NCBI RefSeq assembly: GCF_018219155.1
Contig: NZ_CP056123.1
Coordinates: 1,683,505 to 1,747,504, forward strand
Length of the DNA stretch: 64,000 nt
Direction: 5' to 3'
From: Moritella sp. 24
Lineage (GTDB): Bacteria > Pseudomonadota > Gammaproteobacteria > Enterobacterales > Moritellaceae
In this document: piece by piece, positions 24,914 to 34,829 of the stretch
Numbering within the stretch: position 1 is the stretch's first letter
Layout: each line of letters opens with the position of its first letter
Program-made: the position numbers and the translations under genes
Notes under the pieces: generated by a model
What the model saw: the letters and a program-made list of their open reading frames with translations, nothing else
Told to the model about the DNA's origin: nothing
Database searches by the model: none

Positions 24914-27157
24914 ATGAGTGTGAGCGTTAAAGTTGCATTTATGATGTCAATAATGCTTTTATTGACATCATGTAGCACATTTAAATTCAGTAATAACATC
25001 ACGCCATATAGCCAATCACTTAACGGTGATTGGCAACTCGAATTGATAAATCCAAGTGATAACACTCACGTAAATAATCGTGTTCGAGTACCAAATAACT
25101 GGGCTAATGAAGGTATAGAACATGCAGGTGAGGCTGTATATCGTCGGCAGTTTAATATCCCCACATCTCATTTAATTATCAGTAAAGAATCGATTTCACC
25201 AACAACCTCTTCAACTAATCTTCATCGCTACTGGTTAGATTTTTCTGCTGTCGATTACGCAGCCACTGTACGAATTAATAATCGTGAAGTTGGATCACAT
25301 AAGGGCTATTTTGCCCCATTTTCATTTGATATTACAGATACGGTTAAGCGTGGTAGTAATCAATTGGAGGTATTAGTTGATAGCCCTAATGAAACGTTAA
25401 CTCAAGATTGGTCATTAAATAAAACCCTGATTAAAGGTGTACTTAATCACCATGATACACGGCCGGGTGGGGCATGGTCTGATCGTGGACAAGAGCGCAA
25501 TTCTGGTGGTATTTGGGGAGATGTGATATTACGTAAAACTGGTTTAGTTGCGATTGACAACATAAAAGTAACGGCGCAAGTTGCTGATGTAAACAGCCAG
25601 CAAACAGAAGGTCGTGTCGCTATCGTATTAGACAGTGATTATCAAGGGGTTATAACATTCGAGATAACGCTAAGACCTAACTTAGATAACCTTGAACAGG
25701 GGACTAAAGAAGCGCTTAGTCGCCACAGTAATATCGAAAAGTACCAAATAACAGCCAAAGTCATCAAAGGAAAACAAGTGATTGATTGGCAACTACCACG
25801 AGTAGATCGAGCACTCTGGTGGCCGTGGGACTGGGGTAATCCTAGTTTGTATTCGTTGACAGTCAACGTGAATATTAATGACAATATATCAGATAGTCGT
25901 CAGCAAAATATCGGTTTTAAAAAAGTACGGTTTGATGAAGTAGAGGGGGTATTTTACGTTAATGATCTTCCTTACTTTATTCGAGGAACTAATTATATTG
26001 CGAGTCAGTGGCTTGGTGGTGTGAGTGAAGATGATTATGCCAATGACATCGCGTTAATGCGCCAAGCAAATATAAACAGTATTCGTGTTCATGCGCATGT
26101 AGCAGGAAAAGCATTTTATCAACAAGCTGACAAACTTGGTATGGTTGTGTGGCAAGATTTTCCGCTGCAATGGGGTTATAGCGACACGCCAGAATTCAGA
26201 AACGAAGCGGTATCACAAGCAAAAGACATGACCGATATGCTCTATAATCATGCGTCGATTGCATTTTGGTGTGGGCAGAACGAGCCACCTTGGGATGCGA
26301 CGTGGATGAAATACAAATATCCATCATACAAATCAGATAAGAACCGTGTATTAACAGAAGCTGTCTATCAGCAATTATCAACAGTAAACGATGGTCGTAT
26401 TGTACGTAAAGCGTCCTATACTGCAGAACACCCTTGGTTAGGCTGGTACTCAGGCAAATACAAGGATTATAGTAATAAACCTAAAACGGCTATTATTAGT
26501 GAGTTTGGCGCTCAAGCTATGCCCGATTATGCTGCTGTAATCGATATGTTAGGCGAAGAACCTGAATGGCCGCTTTCAACAAAGGTTATTGAGCAACTCA
26601 GTTACCACAATTATCAACCACGCGAAAGCCTTCAAATAGCTAAAATTTATGAAGGTGAATCTCTGTCACAATTTGTGATAAATAGTCAGGAATATCAACG
26701 ATTAGTAACCAAGTACGCAATCGAGCAACTAAGATTAAATAAAGGGCTGGGGCTTGCTGCAATTTATCAATTTATGTTTAACGATAGTTGGAATGCAATC
26801 ACTTGGTCTGTACTTGATGTCGAACGTATTGCCAAACCCGGTTATGTTGCAATGCAACGTGCTTATCAGCCTCTATTAGCTATTTTACAGCGTAATAATG
26901 AAGGCGAAGATAGTCGGATTTCAGTGACTATTAGTAACGACAGTTTATTGGCTTATCAACATGTAAAAATGATGATTAAGGATAATAAACAAGGTGATGT
27001 TTGGGTCATGAATAACTTAAACATCGGTGCGAATACATTGCATCAAGTACTAAGAAAACAGCCATTAGTGGGTTTATCAGATTGGGTCACGATTGTTTTA
27101 TATGATCAAAATGATAACGAAATTAGTAGAAATGAGTATTTACCTCAAGATCGTTAG
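24914..27157 (+). CDS. GH2-family beta-mannosidase-like lipoprotein
   Basis: 747 aa. The signal ends in lipobox LLTSCST, so it is lipid-anchored and faces the periplasm or surface. Domain order: a sugar-binding jelly roll (about 35-190), an Ig-like domain (about 200-330) and a TIM barrel (about 335-640). The acid/base is Glu457 in WCGQNEPPW and the nucleophile is Glu530 in ISEFGAQAMP; the Trp-rich WWPWDWGNPSLY segment is typical of GH2 beta-mannosidase/exo-glucosaminidase relatives. I chose ATG 24914, immediately past the 19-bp repeats, because it gives the lipoprotein signal. It could process beta-mannosyl or similar ends of the polymer. It lies 9 bp before the GH9 gene, one operon. Confidence 0.85.
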   Translation: MSVSVKVAFMMSIMLLLTSCSTFKFSNNITPYSQSLNGDWQLELINPSDNTHVNNRVRVPNNWANEGIEHAGEAVYRRQFNIPTSHLIISKESISPTTSSTNLHRYWLDFSAVDYAATVRINNREVGSHKGYFAPFSFDITDTVKRGSNQLEVLVDSPNETLTQDWSLNKTLIKGVLNHHDTRPGGAWSDRGQERNSGGIWGDVILRKTGLVAIDNIKVTAQVADVNSQQTEGRVAIVLDSDYQGVITFEITLRPNLDNLEQGTKEALSRHSNIEKYQITAKVIKGKQVIDWQLPRVDRALWWPWDWGNPSLYSLTVNVNINDNISDSRQQNIGFKKVRFDEVEGVFYVNDLPYFIRGTNYIASQWLGGVSEDDYANDIALMRQANINSIRVHAHVAGKAFYQQADKLGMVVWQDFPLQWGYSDTPEFRNEAVSQAKDMTDMLYNHASIAFWCGQNEPPWDATWMKYKYPSYKSDKNRVLTEAVYQQLSTVNDGRIVRKASYTAEHPWLGWYSGKYKDYSNKPKTAIISEFGAQAMPDYAAVIDMLGEEPEWPLSTKVIEQLSYHNYQPRESLQIAKIYEGESLSQFVINSQEYQRLVTKYAIEQLRLNKGLGLAAIYQFMFNDSWNAITWSVLDVERIAKPGYVAMQRAYQPLLAILQRNNEGEDSRISVTISNDSLLAYQHVKMMIKDNKQGDVWVMNNLNIGANTLHQVLRKQPLVGLSDWVTIVLYDQNDNEISRNEYLPQDR

Positions 27158-27166
27158 GAGATAACC

Positions 27167-28825
27167 ATGGCAAGGACCGTCATCGTTACATTATTAGGTT
27201 TAGCATTTTCTAGCTCTGCAATGAGTGAAACGAGCAACCAATTAGTTGTTAATCAATTAGGTTATTTACCGGATGGTGATAAAAAAGCATATTGGTTAAA
27301 CCCTTCTAACGAATTGGTTAGCTTGGTTTCAATGGATCCTAAAGGACAAGCCGAAAAGCAAGTCTTTACCGTATCTACAGAACCACAATCAAACGTGATT
27401 AACTTCTCTGATATAACGCAACCTGGTTGGTATCAATTACAAAGTAATTCGACAACATCCGCTCCTTTTCAAATTGTTGATAATGTTTACCAAGGGCTAA
27501 CAGACCGTTTAGTTAAAGCGCTGTATTTACAACGCTCTGGTAGTGTTATTAAGGATCAAGCGACGGGCATGAGCAGACCTAAAAGTCATATCCAAGATGC
27601 TGTTATCTTCCGTACTGACGATTTTCATAAAGTGGGTACCCAATTAGATATGACTGGGGGCTGGTACGATGCGGGTGACTATGGCAAGTACGTAGCAACC
27701 ACAACTATTACAGTGGCTCGCTTACTTGAAGCTTATAATCAAGCACCAGACTTGTTCACGGCTAAAAATAACACCGGAAGTGAGTTACCTGCGGTACTTG
27801 ACGAAGCTATTTATGGATTAGATTGGTTAAGTAAAATGCAACGTGAAGATGGCGCTGTATATCGAAAAGTCTCTGGCGCTAAGTGGCCTGGTAAAATAGT
27901 ACCTTGGCAAGATACTCAAGTACGCTACATCTATGGTATCAGCACACCTGAAACAGCTAAATTTGCAGCGACAATGGCATTTGCTTCTCGTGTATTAAAG
28001 CCGCTACGTCCTAACTTAGCACGTGATTATTTGAAATCAGCAATTCATGCTTGGCGCTATTTAGAGCAACAACCAGAACAATATATTGATTGGCAGAAGG
28101 GTGATGACAGTGGTTCTGGCCCTTATATCAAAAACGCCGAGGATAGCGAAGCATCTTTAGATACGGATGTCGATGATCGTTTATGGGCGCTTGCTGAATT
28201 ATATTTAAGCACAGGACAAAGCAAATACCGCTCTCGTTTTAATGAGTTATACGACAAGGAGCTAGTGGGGATTTTTGAATGGAAAAATCCAGCTTTGATG
28301 GGTATATTTCACCTTATCGCGTCTGAAGGCACGGAACTAACTAAGCAATTAATGACGGATTTACAATCGGTTGCTAAACGCTATTCTGACCAGTCAGCAA
28401 ACTCACCTTTTTCGATAGCAAACCAGCAGTTCATCTGGGGGTCAAATAAAATGACGGCTGAAGCAGGTGTATTAATGGCTTCTGCCGATGCGTCATCACA
28501 CACGAATAATTATCGCAGTGTTGTACAGTCTCAAATTGATTATTTGCTTGGTGCGAACGCATTTAACATGAGTTTTGTGACTAACACAGGCACTTATGCC
28601 GTGCGTAATTTACATCATCTATACAGGATCTCTACGGGTGTTAGTTTACCTGGCTTTATGGTCGGTGGACCGAATGAAAAAGCACAAGCGGGTGTCGCGC
28701 CAAAAGGGGAAGGGATGATGAGTTATGTTGATAGCGAAAAATCCTATGCAGTGAATGAATTTGCGATTGATTATAACGCCAGTCTGATCGGCTTATTGGC
28801 TGTACATCATACGTACTTTAATTAA
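27167..28825 (+). CDS. GH9 endoglucanase with N-terminal Ig-like domain
   Basis: 552 aa secreted. A signal peptide (about 1-20) precedes a CelD_N Ig-like domain (about 25-105, NQLGYLPDGDKKAYW) and an (alpha/alpha)6 GH9 catalytic domain (about 110-550). Catalytic base region GGWYDAGDYGKY has Asp168 and Asp171; the proton donor is Glu531 in VNEFAIDYNAS. It cleaves beta-1,4-glucan or mixed-linkage chains in characterised members. SD GGAG. Placed just before the CesA-like synthase gene, it takes the position that GH8 BcsZ has in cellulose operons, where a glucanase is needed for proper polymer release. That analogy is inference. Confidence 0.92.
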   Translation: MARTVIVTLLGLAFSSSAMSETSNQLVVNQLGYLPDGDKKAYWLNPSNELVSLVSMDPKGQAEKQVFTVSTEPQSNVINFSDITQPGWYQLQSNSTTSAPFQIVDNVYQGLTDRLVKALYLQRSGSVIKDQATGMSRPKSHIQDAVIFRTDDFHKVGTQLDMTGGWYDAGDYGKYVATTTITVARLLEAYNQAPDLFTAKNNTGSELPAVLDEAIYGLDWLSKMQREDGAVYRKVSGAKWPGKIVPWQDTQVRYIYGISTPETAKFAATMAFASRVLKPLRPNLARDYLKSAIHAWRYLEQQPEQYIDWQKGDDSGSGPYIKNAEDSEASLDTDVDDRLWALAELYLSTGQSKYRSRFNELYDKELVGIFEWKNPALMGIFHLIASEGTELTKQLMTDLQSVAKRYSDQSANSPFSIANQQFIWGSNKMTAEAGVLMASADASSHTNNYRSVVQSQIDYLLGANAFNMSFVTNTGTYAVRNLHHLYRISTGVSLPGFMVGGPNEKAQAGVAPKGEGMMSYVDSEKSYAVNEFAIDYNASLIGLLAVHHTYFN

Positions 28826-28846
28826 TCTTATTTGGAGTTAGAGAAG

Positions 28847-30697
28847 ATGGATTTTTATTTCAAAGAGTTTGAGCATCGTAAGCCGCCAAAACCTGTTGAA
28901 TATAGTTTTAGCCGTGAACTGGCTTATCAATACTTAGCGACGTGTAACTTAACACTGGGGGTTTGGTATTTATGGTGGCGCTGGAGTTTTGCGCTTAATT
29001 ATGATGCATTGTGGTTTTCGCTACCGTTAGCATTTGCAGAGTCCTGTGCGTTTATTGGTTCTGTATTATTTACGTTCAACTTATGGAAAACGCAGGATGA
29101 ACCAAAAAAATCACCCCCATTTAAGATTGCGGAGTGTGTGACCGAAACAGAAGAGGATCGTCCTATTAGCGTTGATGTATTCTTCCCTACTTATGACGAA
29201 GATCCAGACCTTGTGCGTTTGAGTATCGAAGATGCGTTAAGTATTACTTATCCTTTTGAAATTGAGACTAAAATTTACATTCTAGATGACGGGCGTAGAC
29301 CGTCGATGGAAGCGTTAGCGGCAGAATATAATATTGAGTATATCACTCGTCAAACGAACGAAGGTTTTAAAGCGGGTAATCTTAAAAATGCATTAGAACA
29401 AAGTTACGGTGATTTTATTGTTATTTGTGATGCAGATACACGCCCATTTTCGACTATTTTAGAACATACGCTTGGCTACTTTCGTGACCCTGATGTTGCT
29501 TGGGTGCAAACTCCGCAATGGTTCTTTGATTTACCTGAAGGACAACGACTACCTGATTGGTTACAAGGTAAAGCTGGCCGTGTTGGTTATGGTCTAGGTA
29601 AGTTAGTTGAAAAATGTTACGGACCAGTAAGATTAGGGGAAGACCCTTTTGTTAATGATCCACAGATGTTTTATGACGTGATCCAACGTCGTCGTAACTG
29701 GGTAAATGCATCGTTCTGCTGTGGTGCTGGTTCTATTCACCGCCGCGAAGCTGTAATGGAAGCTGCATTGCGTAGTTATAGTGCTCAAATTAGCCAGTCA
29801 CAAGATGAGATTGAAAAACAGATCCGTAAATTGACGAAAGAAAAAGAAGTCGACAAAGATATTTCGGCTAACTTACGTCAAGAGATCCTCTTTGATACTG
29901 ATTTTACACCTTATAAGTTCCATGTATCAGAAGATATTTACACATCAATTGTTTTACATTCTGATACAGAGCGTAATTGGCGTTCGGTACAACATCCTGA
30001 AGTCGAAAGTAAAATGTTATCACCACAAGATCTGCAAACCTGGACTGTTCAGCGTTTCAAATATGCGGGTGGCTCGATTGATATCTTTATGAACGATAAC
30101 CCGTTATTTAAAAAAGGCATGTCGTTAAAGCAAAAGGCGATGTACTTAGCGAGTTTCTGGTCAAATCTATCCGCGGTATGGAATATTATTTTCTTACTTT
30201 GTCCAATCGTTTATTTCCTTACCAGTCTTGCACCGGTAAGCGCATATGATACAACGTTTTATATGCATTTCTTACCATTTGTTATTACTGCTGAAATTGC
30301 CATGCTACTCGGTACATGGGGGGTTGCGGGTTATAAAGGTAAAACCAATTTCTTATCCTTCTTCCCCGTCAATTTACGGGCGTTATGGACAGTATTAAGA
30401 GGACGTAAAATTAGTTTCCCTACAACGCCAAAAGAGCGTCAGACCGGTAACTTCTGGAAGTTAGTTGCACCGCAAATAGGGGTGTTTGTATTAAGTTTAT
30501 TTAGTATGTGTTTTGCGTGGATTAGTTATACAACGGGTAGTTATGGAGATTACTCATTTGGAGGATTAGTACTGAACAGTTTTTGGATTATTAATAATAT
30601 GATGGCGATGTGGGGCATGATCGCCGCAGCATTTTGGACACCACCAACAGAAAAAACACAAGAACAAGAAGCAGAGGGACTTGAATATGGCGTTTAA
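28847..30697 (+). CDS. CesA-like processive GT2 polysaccharide synthase (divergent)
   Basis: 616 aa integral membrane glycosyltransferase. Two N-terminal helices (about 33-78), a cytosolic GT-A domain (about 105-415) and five to six C-terminal helices (about 430-600). Catalytic motifs: DDG at 147-149, DAD at 195-197, SED at 361-363 (TED in cellulose synthase) and QRFKY at 402-406 where BcsA has QxxRW. A charged coiled insert (about 310-350) precedes the SED. There is no PilZ domain, unlike BcsA. I chose ATG 28847 with TTGGAG upstream over a TTG at 28832. It polymerises and extrudes a beta-linked chain by family logic; the altered acceptor motif makes plain cellulose uncertain. It overlaps the next DUF3131 gene by 11 bp. 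Confidence 0.88.
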   Translation: MDFYFKEFEHRKPPKPVEYSFSRELAYQYLATCNLTLGVWYLWWRWSFALNYDALWFSLPLAFAESCAFIGSVLFTFNLWKTQDEPKKSPPFKIAECVTETEEDRPISVDVFFPTYDEDPDLVRLSIEDALSITYPFEIETKIYILDDGRRPSMEALAAEYNIEYITRQTNEGFKAGNLKNALEQSYGDFIVICDADTRPFSTILEHTLGYFRDPDVAWVQTPQWFFDLPEGQRLPDWLQGKAGRVGYGLGKLVEKCYGPVRLGEDPFVNDPQMFYDVIQRRRNWVNASFCCGAGSIHRREAVMEAALRSYSAQISQSQDEIEKQIRKLTKEKEVDKDISANLRQEILFDTDFTPYKFHVSEDIYTSIVLHSDTERNWRSVQHPEVESKMLSPQDLQTWTVQRFKYAGGSIDIFMNDNPLFKKGMSLKQKAMYLASFWSNLSAVWNIIFLLCPIVYFLTSLAPVSAYDTTFYMHFLPFVITAEIAMLLGTWGVAGYKGKTNFLSFFPVNLRALWTVLRGRKISFPTTPKERQTGNFWKLVAPQIGVFVLSLFSMCFAWISYTTGSYGDYSFGGLVLNSFWIINNMMAMWGMIAAAFWTPPTEKTQEQEAEGLEYGV

Positions 30698-32003
30698 ACA
30701 GAATTTACTTAAGGCGCGCCACCATTTTGTATTTATTGGTGGGTTAGTGACTGCATTAGTCATTGCTTTTACGATTGAAACACGTGAATACACACAAGTA
30801 TTAGGTAACTTATCTTTTACGACAGAAGAGCCTATTCCATTACGTGAGAGCCGTATTCTAACTGAAGAAGAATATGAATGGGCAAAAACAGCATGGCGTT
30901 ATTTTGATAATAATGTTCAGCCAAATACAGGGTTAGTTAATTCAGTTGATGGTTATCCGTCAACAACAATGTGGGATACCGCGTCTTATCTAATGGGACT
31001 TATTGGTGCTGAAAAGTTAAATATTGTTAGCCAAGCTGAATTCGATTTAAAAATGGAAAAAGTACTACATACATTAGCACGTTTACCTTTGATCGAAGGC
31101 AAGTTACCAAATAAAGCCTATAACACGAAAACATTAGAGATGGTGGATTATGCCAATAACCCTGTTGCAGAGGGTATCGGTTGGTCTGCTATTGATATTG
31201 GCCGTATTTTAGTTCCTCTGAACATTCTTATTTGGCAATACCCTGATTATAACAAGCAAGTGAATGATATTTTGAATCACTGGCATGTGAGTACACTCAT
31301 CGATAAAGGTTATCTGTACGGTTCTCGTCCTGCTAAAACAGGTGGATTAGAATTGGTTCAAGAAGGCCGTATCGGTTATGAAGAATATGCATCAAAAGCC
31401 TTATCTTTAATGGGATTAGATGTTTTTAATGCAATGAAATATATTGATTATTTAGAAATGGTTAACATTGATGGTGTTGATATTCCAACCGACCGCCGTG
31501 ACCCCGCTAAATATCACGCGCACAACTACGTGGTCAGTGAATCGTATATCTTGGATAGCTTAGAGTTTGGCGCTGATAGTATTTCAGAAATCTTTGCTTA
31601 TCGTGTCTATAAAGCGCAAGAAAATCGTTTCGAACGTTTAGGTATTCTAACCGCGGTAAGTGAGGATAATGTCGACGTTGCTCCTTACTTTGTTTATAAC
31701 ACCGTGTTTTCTGATGGTAAGGAATGGAATGCTATTTCAGATTCAGGTGAAGATGCGTCACATTTAAAGACTTTATCTACAAAAGCTTCCTTCGGTTGGT
31801 ACGCATTGTACGATACTGAATATACCGAGCAATTAATAGGTGGCGTCAAAGACCTGTATTCAGTACAAAAAGGTTGGTACTCAGGTCGTTACGAAAGCGA
31901 TGGCAGTCTTAACAAGGCGATTACAGCAAATACCAATGGTATTATTCTAGAATCTCTCGCCTATGTTCAAAATGGTACTTTATTACGTGTTGGTGCGAGA
32001 TAG
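30687..32003 (+). CDS. DUF3131 membrane-anchored protein (copy B)
   Basis: 438 aa. An N-terminal signal anchor (about 13-31, hydrophobic without a clear cleavage site or lipobox) suggests an inner-membrane protein with its domain in the periplasm. DUF3131 motifs are all present: TTMWDTASYLMG, LPNKAYNT, GWSAIDIGRIL, VQEGRIGYEEYA, DRRDPAKYHAHNYVVSESY and APYFVYNTVF. ATG 30687 has AGAGGGA 7 nt upstream; the gene starts inside the synthase gene, so stoichiometric coupling with the synthase is likely. It is the best candidate for a periplasmic partner of the synthase. The enzymatic activity of DUF3131 is unknown to me. Confidence 0.82.
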   Translation: MAFKQNLLKARHHFVFIGGLVTALVIAFTIETREYTQVLGNLSFTTEEPIPLRESRILTEEEYEWAKTAWRYFDNNVQPNTGLVNSVDGYPSTTMWDTASYLMGLIGAEKLNIVSQAEFDLKMEKVLHTLARLPLIEGKLPNKAYNTKTLEMVDYANNPVAEGIGWSAIDIGRILVPLNILIWQYPDYNKQVNDILNHWHVSTLIDKGYLYGSRPAKTGGLELVQEGRIGYEEYASKALSLMGLDVFNAMKYIDYLEMVNIDGVDIPTDRRDPAKYHAHNYVVSESYILDSLEFGADSISEIFAYRVYKAQENRFERLGILTAVSEDNVDVAPYFVYNTVFSDGKEWNAISDSGEDASHLKTLSTKASFGWYALYDTEYTEQLIGGVKDLYSVQKGWYSGRYESDGSLNKAITANTNGIILESLAYVQNGTLLRVGAR

Positions 32004-32027
32004 TTTGCATATCATAGGGAGTTTAAT

Positions 32028-33413
32028 ATGCGGATAGCGATTGTTTGCCTGACTGGGTTACTGGTCTCTGGTTGTGGCAGTAAATATAATAATTTTTCAG
32101 ATGACATCGTTGATAGAAAAAATCACTGGTCGATCCCACCTGCACGTCAAGGCGACTTGACTGAAAAAGAAATGGATATGGCGCGAATTGCCTGGAAATA
32201 TTTTGAGAATAATTATCAAGAATCAACTGGTTTAGTGAATGCGGTAAATGATTACCCTTCTGTTACTTGGTGGGATGCCGCTTCTTATTTGGCTGGGATG
32301 ACGAGTGCGTTAGAGCTTGGCATTATTGAGAAAGAAGAGTTTGATCGTCGTATCATTCGTTTTGTTACCACGCTAAATACGATGGATTTATTCCGTGGCG
32401 AGATGCCAAATAAGGCTTATAACACCCAAAATGCGGCAAAAGTGGATTATGCCAATCAGCCCGGTGAAATTGGCTATTCAGCTTTAGATTTAGGGCGTTT
32501 ATTAATTTGGTTACATTTAATTAAAAATCGTTATCCAGAATACGCAACTGGTATTGATTCTGCTGTGTTACGTTGGAATTTCTGCAACATCGTTGACGAT
32601 ACTGGCACAATGTTTGGTGCATTACTTGAAAAAGACAAGCCTGTTCAGTATCTGCAAGAAGGCCGTTTAGGCTACGAAGAATATGCGGCAAAAGGATTCC
32701 AATTGTGGGGCTTCGATACCAAACGCGCATCAATGCCAGAACCATATAACACTATTAATTTATATGGTTATGATGTGCCTTATGATACTCGCGATCCACG
32801 AAAATTAAAGGCCCATAGTTATGTAGTAACAGAGAGTTACGTACTTGATGGGATTGAGTTGGGTTGGGATTTATCGACGGATCACTCTGGTCCTGATACG
32901 TCTTACTCAAATGAATGGATGGCAGAGTTTGCACTACAGATATATCGTGTACAGGAAGCGAGATATGAAGCGACTGGTATCATTACCGCACGTACGGAGC
33001 ATCAGTTAGCTGGCGCGCCTTACTTTGTTTATGACACGATTTATACTGATGGTTATGCATGGAACACTATCTCAGAAAACGGTGATTTTTTACCGCAATA
33101 TTCAGCGGTTGCAGTGAAAGGTGCGATGGGGATATGGGCATTATGGGATACAGAGTATACAGATCTCTTGTTTGATCACATTTCTCACTTATATGATCGT
33201 GAAAAAGGCTTCTATGAAGGTATCTTTGAAAACGGTACTGGCTTAATTAATACTTTCACATCAAATAATAACGGTATTTTACTCGAAATATTATTGTTTA
33301 AACAACAAGGTAAATTGATGAGATACCAGAGCAAGCCTTTACCAAGTTTATGGGATAAAGCATTAGAATCACCATTTGGTTATGAGGGGCAGTGCTTACC
33401 TCGTAAAATATAA
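32028..33413 (+). CDS. DUF3131 lipoprotein (copy C)
   Basis: 461 aa with lipobox LVSGCGS at residues of about 13-19. The domain keeps the full motif set (VTWWDAASYLAG, MPNKAYNT, GYSALDLGRLLIW, LQEGRLGYEEYAAKG, DTRDPRKLKAHSYVVTESY, APYFVYDTIY). GGGAG precedes the start. It lies 24 bp behind copy B. Lipidation and a Gly after Cys suggest an outer-membrane, periplasm-facing site, so copies B and C would occupy opposite membranes. A C-terminal extension (about 435-461) ends in a Cys-containing tail shared with copy D. Confidence 0.82.
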   Translation: MRIAIVCLTGLLVSGCGSKYNNFSDDIVDRKNHWSIPPARQGDLTEKEMDMARIAWKYFENNYQESTGLVNAVNDYPSVTWWDAASYLAGMTSALELGIIEKEEFDRRIIRFVTTLNTMDLFRGEMPNKAYNTQNAAKVDYANQPGEIGYSALDLGRLLIWLHLIKNRYPEYATGIDSAVLRWNFCNIVDDTGTMFGALLEKDKPVQYLQEGRLGYEEYAAKGFQLWGFDTKRASMPEPYNTINLYGYDVPYDTRDPRKLKAHSYVVTESYVLDGIELGWDLSTDHSGPDTSYSNEWMAEFALQIYRVQEARYEATGIITARTEHQLAGAPYFVYDTIYTDGYAWNTISENGDFLPQYSAVAVKGAMGIWALWDTEYTDLLFDHISHLYDREKGFYEGIFENGTGLINTFTSNNNGILLEILLFKQQGKLMRYQSKPLPSLWDKALESPFGYEGQCLPRKI

Positions 33414-33446
33414 TACCGTGGTGGGTGACTTAAGGAACGAGTTTAC

Positions 33447-34829
33447 ATGTTGAGCAAACTAATGGTGGCATGCTCTGCAGTATTATTAACCTCATGTGGG
33501 GTTGTATACCAAAGCGTGGAAGAGGGGATTACATCATTTAATGCATCTCAAATCATCCGACAGGGACGCTTTGGTGAATTAAATGAAGATGAATTGCAGT
33601 GGGCGCAAACTGCATGGCTATATGTTGAAAATAATACCCAGTTAAAAACAGGATTAGTGAATTCGCTCGATAATTTTCCAAGTACAAATATGAGTGCATT
33701 AGCAGATTATTTGATTGCGTTAATTGCGGCACAGGAGTTCGAATTAATCACCAGTAAAGAATATGATGAGCGTTTATCATTGGTTATTACGTTCTTAGTT
33801 GAGATGCCACTAAGCCAAGTCTCGGTACCTAATTTAGCGTATTCAACAAGTTCTGGTGAAATGATTGATTATGGCATGCAACCAAATGACATTGGCTGGT
33901 CATCTGTTGATATTGGTCGATTGTTGATCGCTCTCGCGTTGGTTAAGCAACGTAATCAAGAGTTTTCAGAATACATTGATAAAGCGGTATTACGTTGGAA
34001 TTTTTGTGAGCTAGTGAATGAAGAAGGTTCATTATTTGCAGGTTCAATTGTAAACGGGCAACCTCAACGTTTTCAAGAGGGGCGCTTGGGCATCGAGGAG
34101 TATAGTTCTTACGGTTATTTAGACTGGCAAATTGTACCGGCTAAAAGTATGAATGTTAATCCTTATGAAGTCGCGACAATTAATGGTATTGATTTACTGT
34201 TTGATGGTCGAGATCCACGTAAATATAACGTACTCAGGCCGATCATGAGCACGCCTTATTTACAACTTGGGCTCGAGTTCAACTGGGATGGCATTAGTGA
34301 TACTGCTTCACTTGATAGCTATCATACCGACGATGTATTGTCGGCAATGGCTGATTCTGTTTACCGTGTTCAGGAGTCTCGTTGGGATGAAGAACGTATT
34401 TACACTGCACGTGGTGAACATGTAGTTGAAGGTGAACCTTATTTTGTTTATGACAGTATTTATGCGTTAGGTACGCCTTGGCTTACGGTTGCTGAAGATG
34501 GCTCTGTCTATGATGAACTTGCTTTAGTGTCTACACGTGTGGCTTTTCAGATGTGGGCGTTATGGAAAACGAACTATACAGACCATTTAATGGTGTTGGT
34601 AAGAGAGTTGTACGACCCAGACCGAGGTTGGTATGAAGGGCGTTATGAAGTGAATGGTAGTTATGAAAAAATTATTACCTTAAAGACCAATGCAGGTGTG
34701 CTTGAAGCATTATTGTATAAAGCGAATGGTAAGTTATATAAACCGAGTAAAGCAAAAGAATACCGGGATGTACGCTTTAATTCTCGCTTTAACCACCCAG
34801 GTAAATGTCATGTGGAGACATTTAGATGA
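33447..34829 (+). CDS. DUF3131 lipoprotein, degenerate (copy D)
   Basis: 460 aa with lipobox LLTSCGV. It aligns over its whole length with copies B and C but has lost key motif residues. The W-D of WWDAASYL is replaced by SALADYL, VTESY by MSTPY, and the HAH/KAHS stretch by NVLRP, while VPNLAYST, GWSSVDIGRLL and FQEGRLGIEEY remain. If the missing Asp/Glu are catalytic, this is a pseudoenzyme that may bind the glycan or regulate its paralogues. The stop overlaps the next start by 4 bp (ATGA). The frame is intact, so it is not a pseudogene. Confidence 0.8.
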   Translation: MLSKLMVACSAVLLTSCGVVYQSVEEGITSFNASQIIRQGRFGELNEDELQWAQTAWLYVENNTQLKTGLVNSLDNFPSTNMSALADYLIALIAAQEFELITSKEYDERLSLVITFLVEMPLSQVSVPNLAYSTSSGEMIDYGMQPNDIGWSSVDIGRLLIALALVKQRNQEFSEYIDKAVLRWNFCELVNEEGSLFAGSIVNGQPQRFQEGRLGIEEYSSYGYLDWQIVPAKSMNVNPYEVATINGIDLLFDGRDPRKYNVLRPIMSTPYLQLGLEFNWDGISDTASLDSYHTDDVLSAMADSVYRVQESRWDEERIYTARGEHVVEGEPYFVYDSIYALGTPWLTVAEDGSVYDELALVSTRVAFQMWALWKTNYTDHLMVLVRELYDPDRGWYEGRYEVNGSYEKIITLKTNAGVLEALLYKANGKLYKPSKAKEYRDVRFNSRFNHPGKCHVETFR

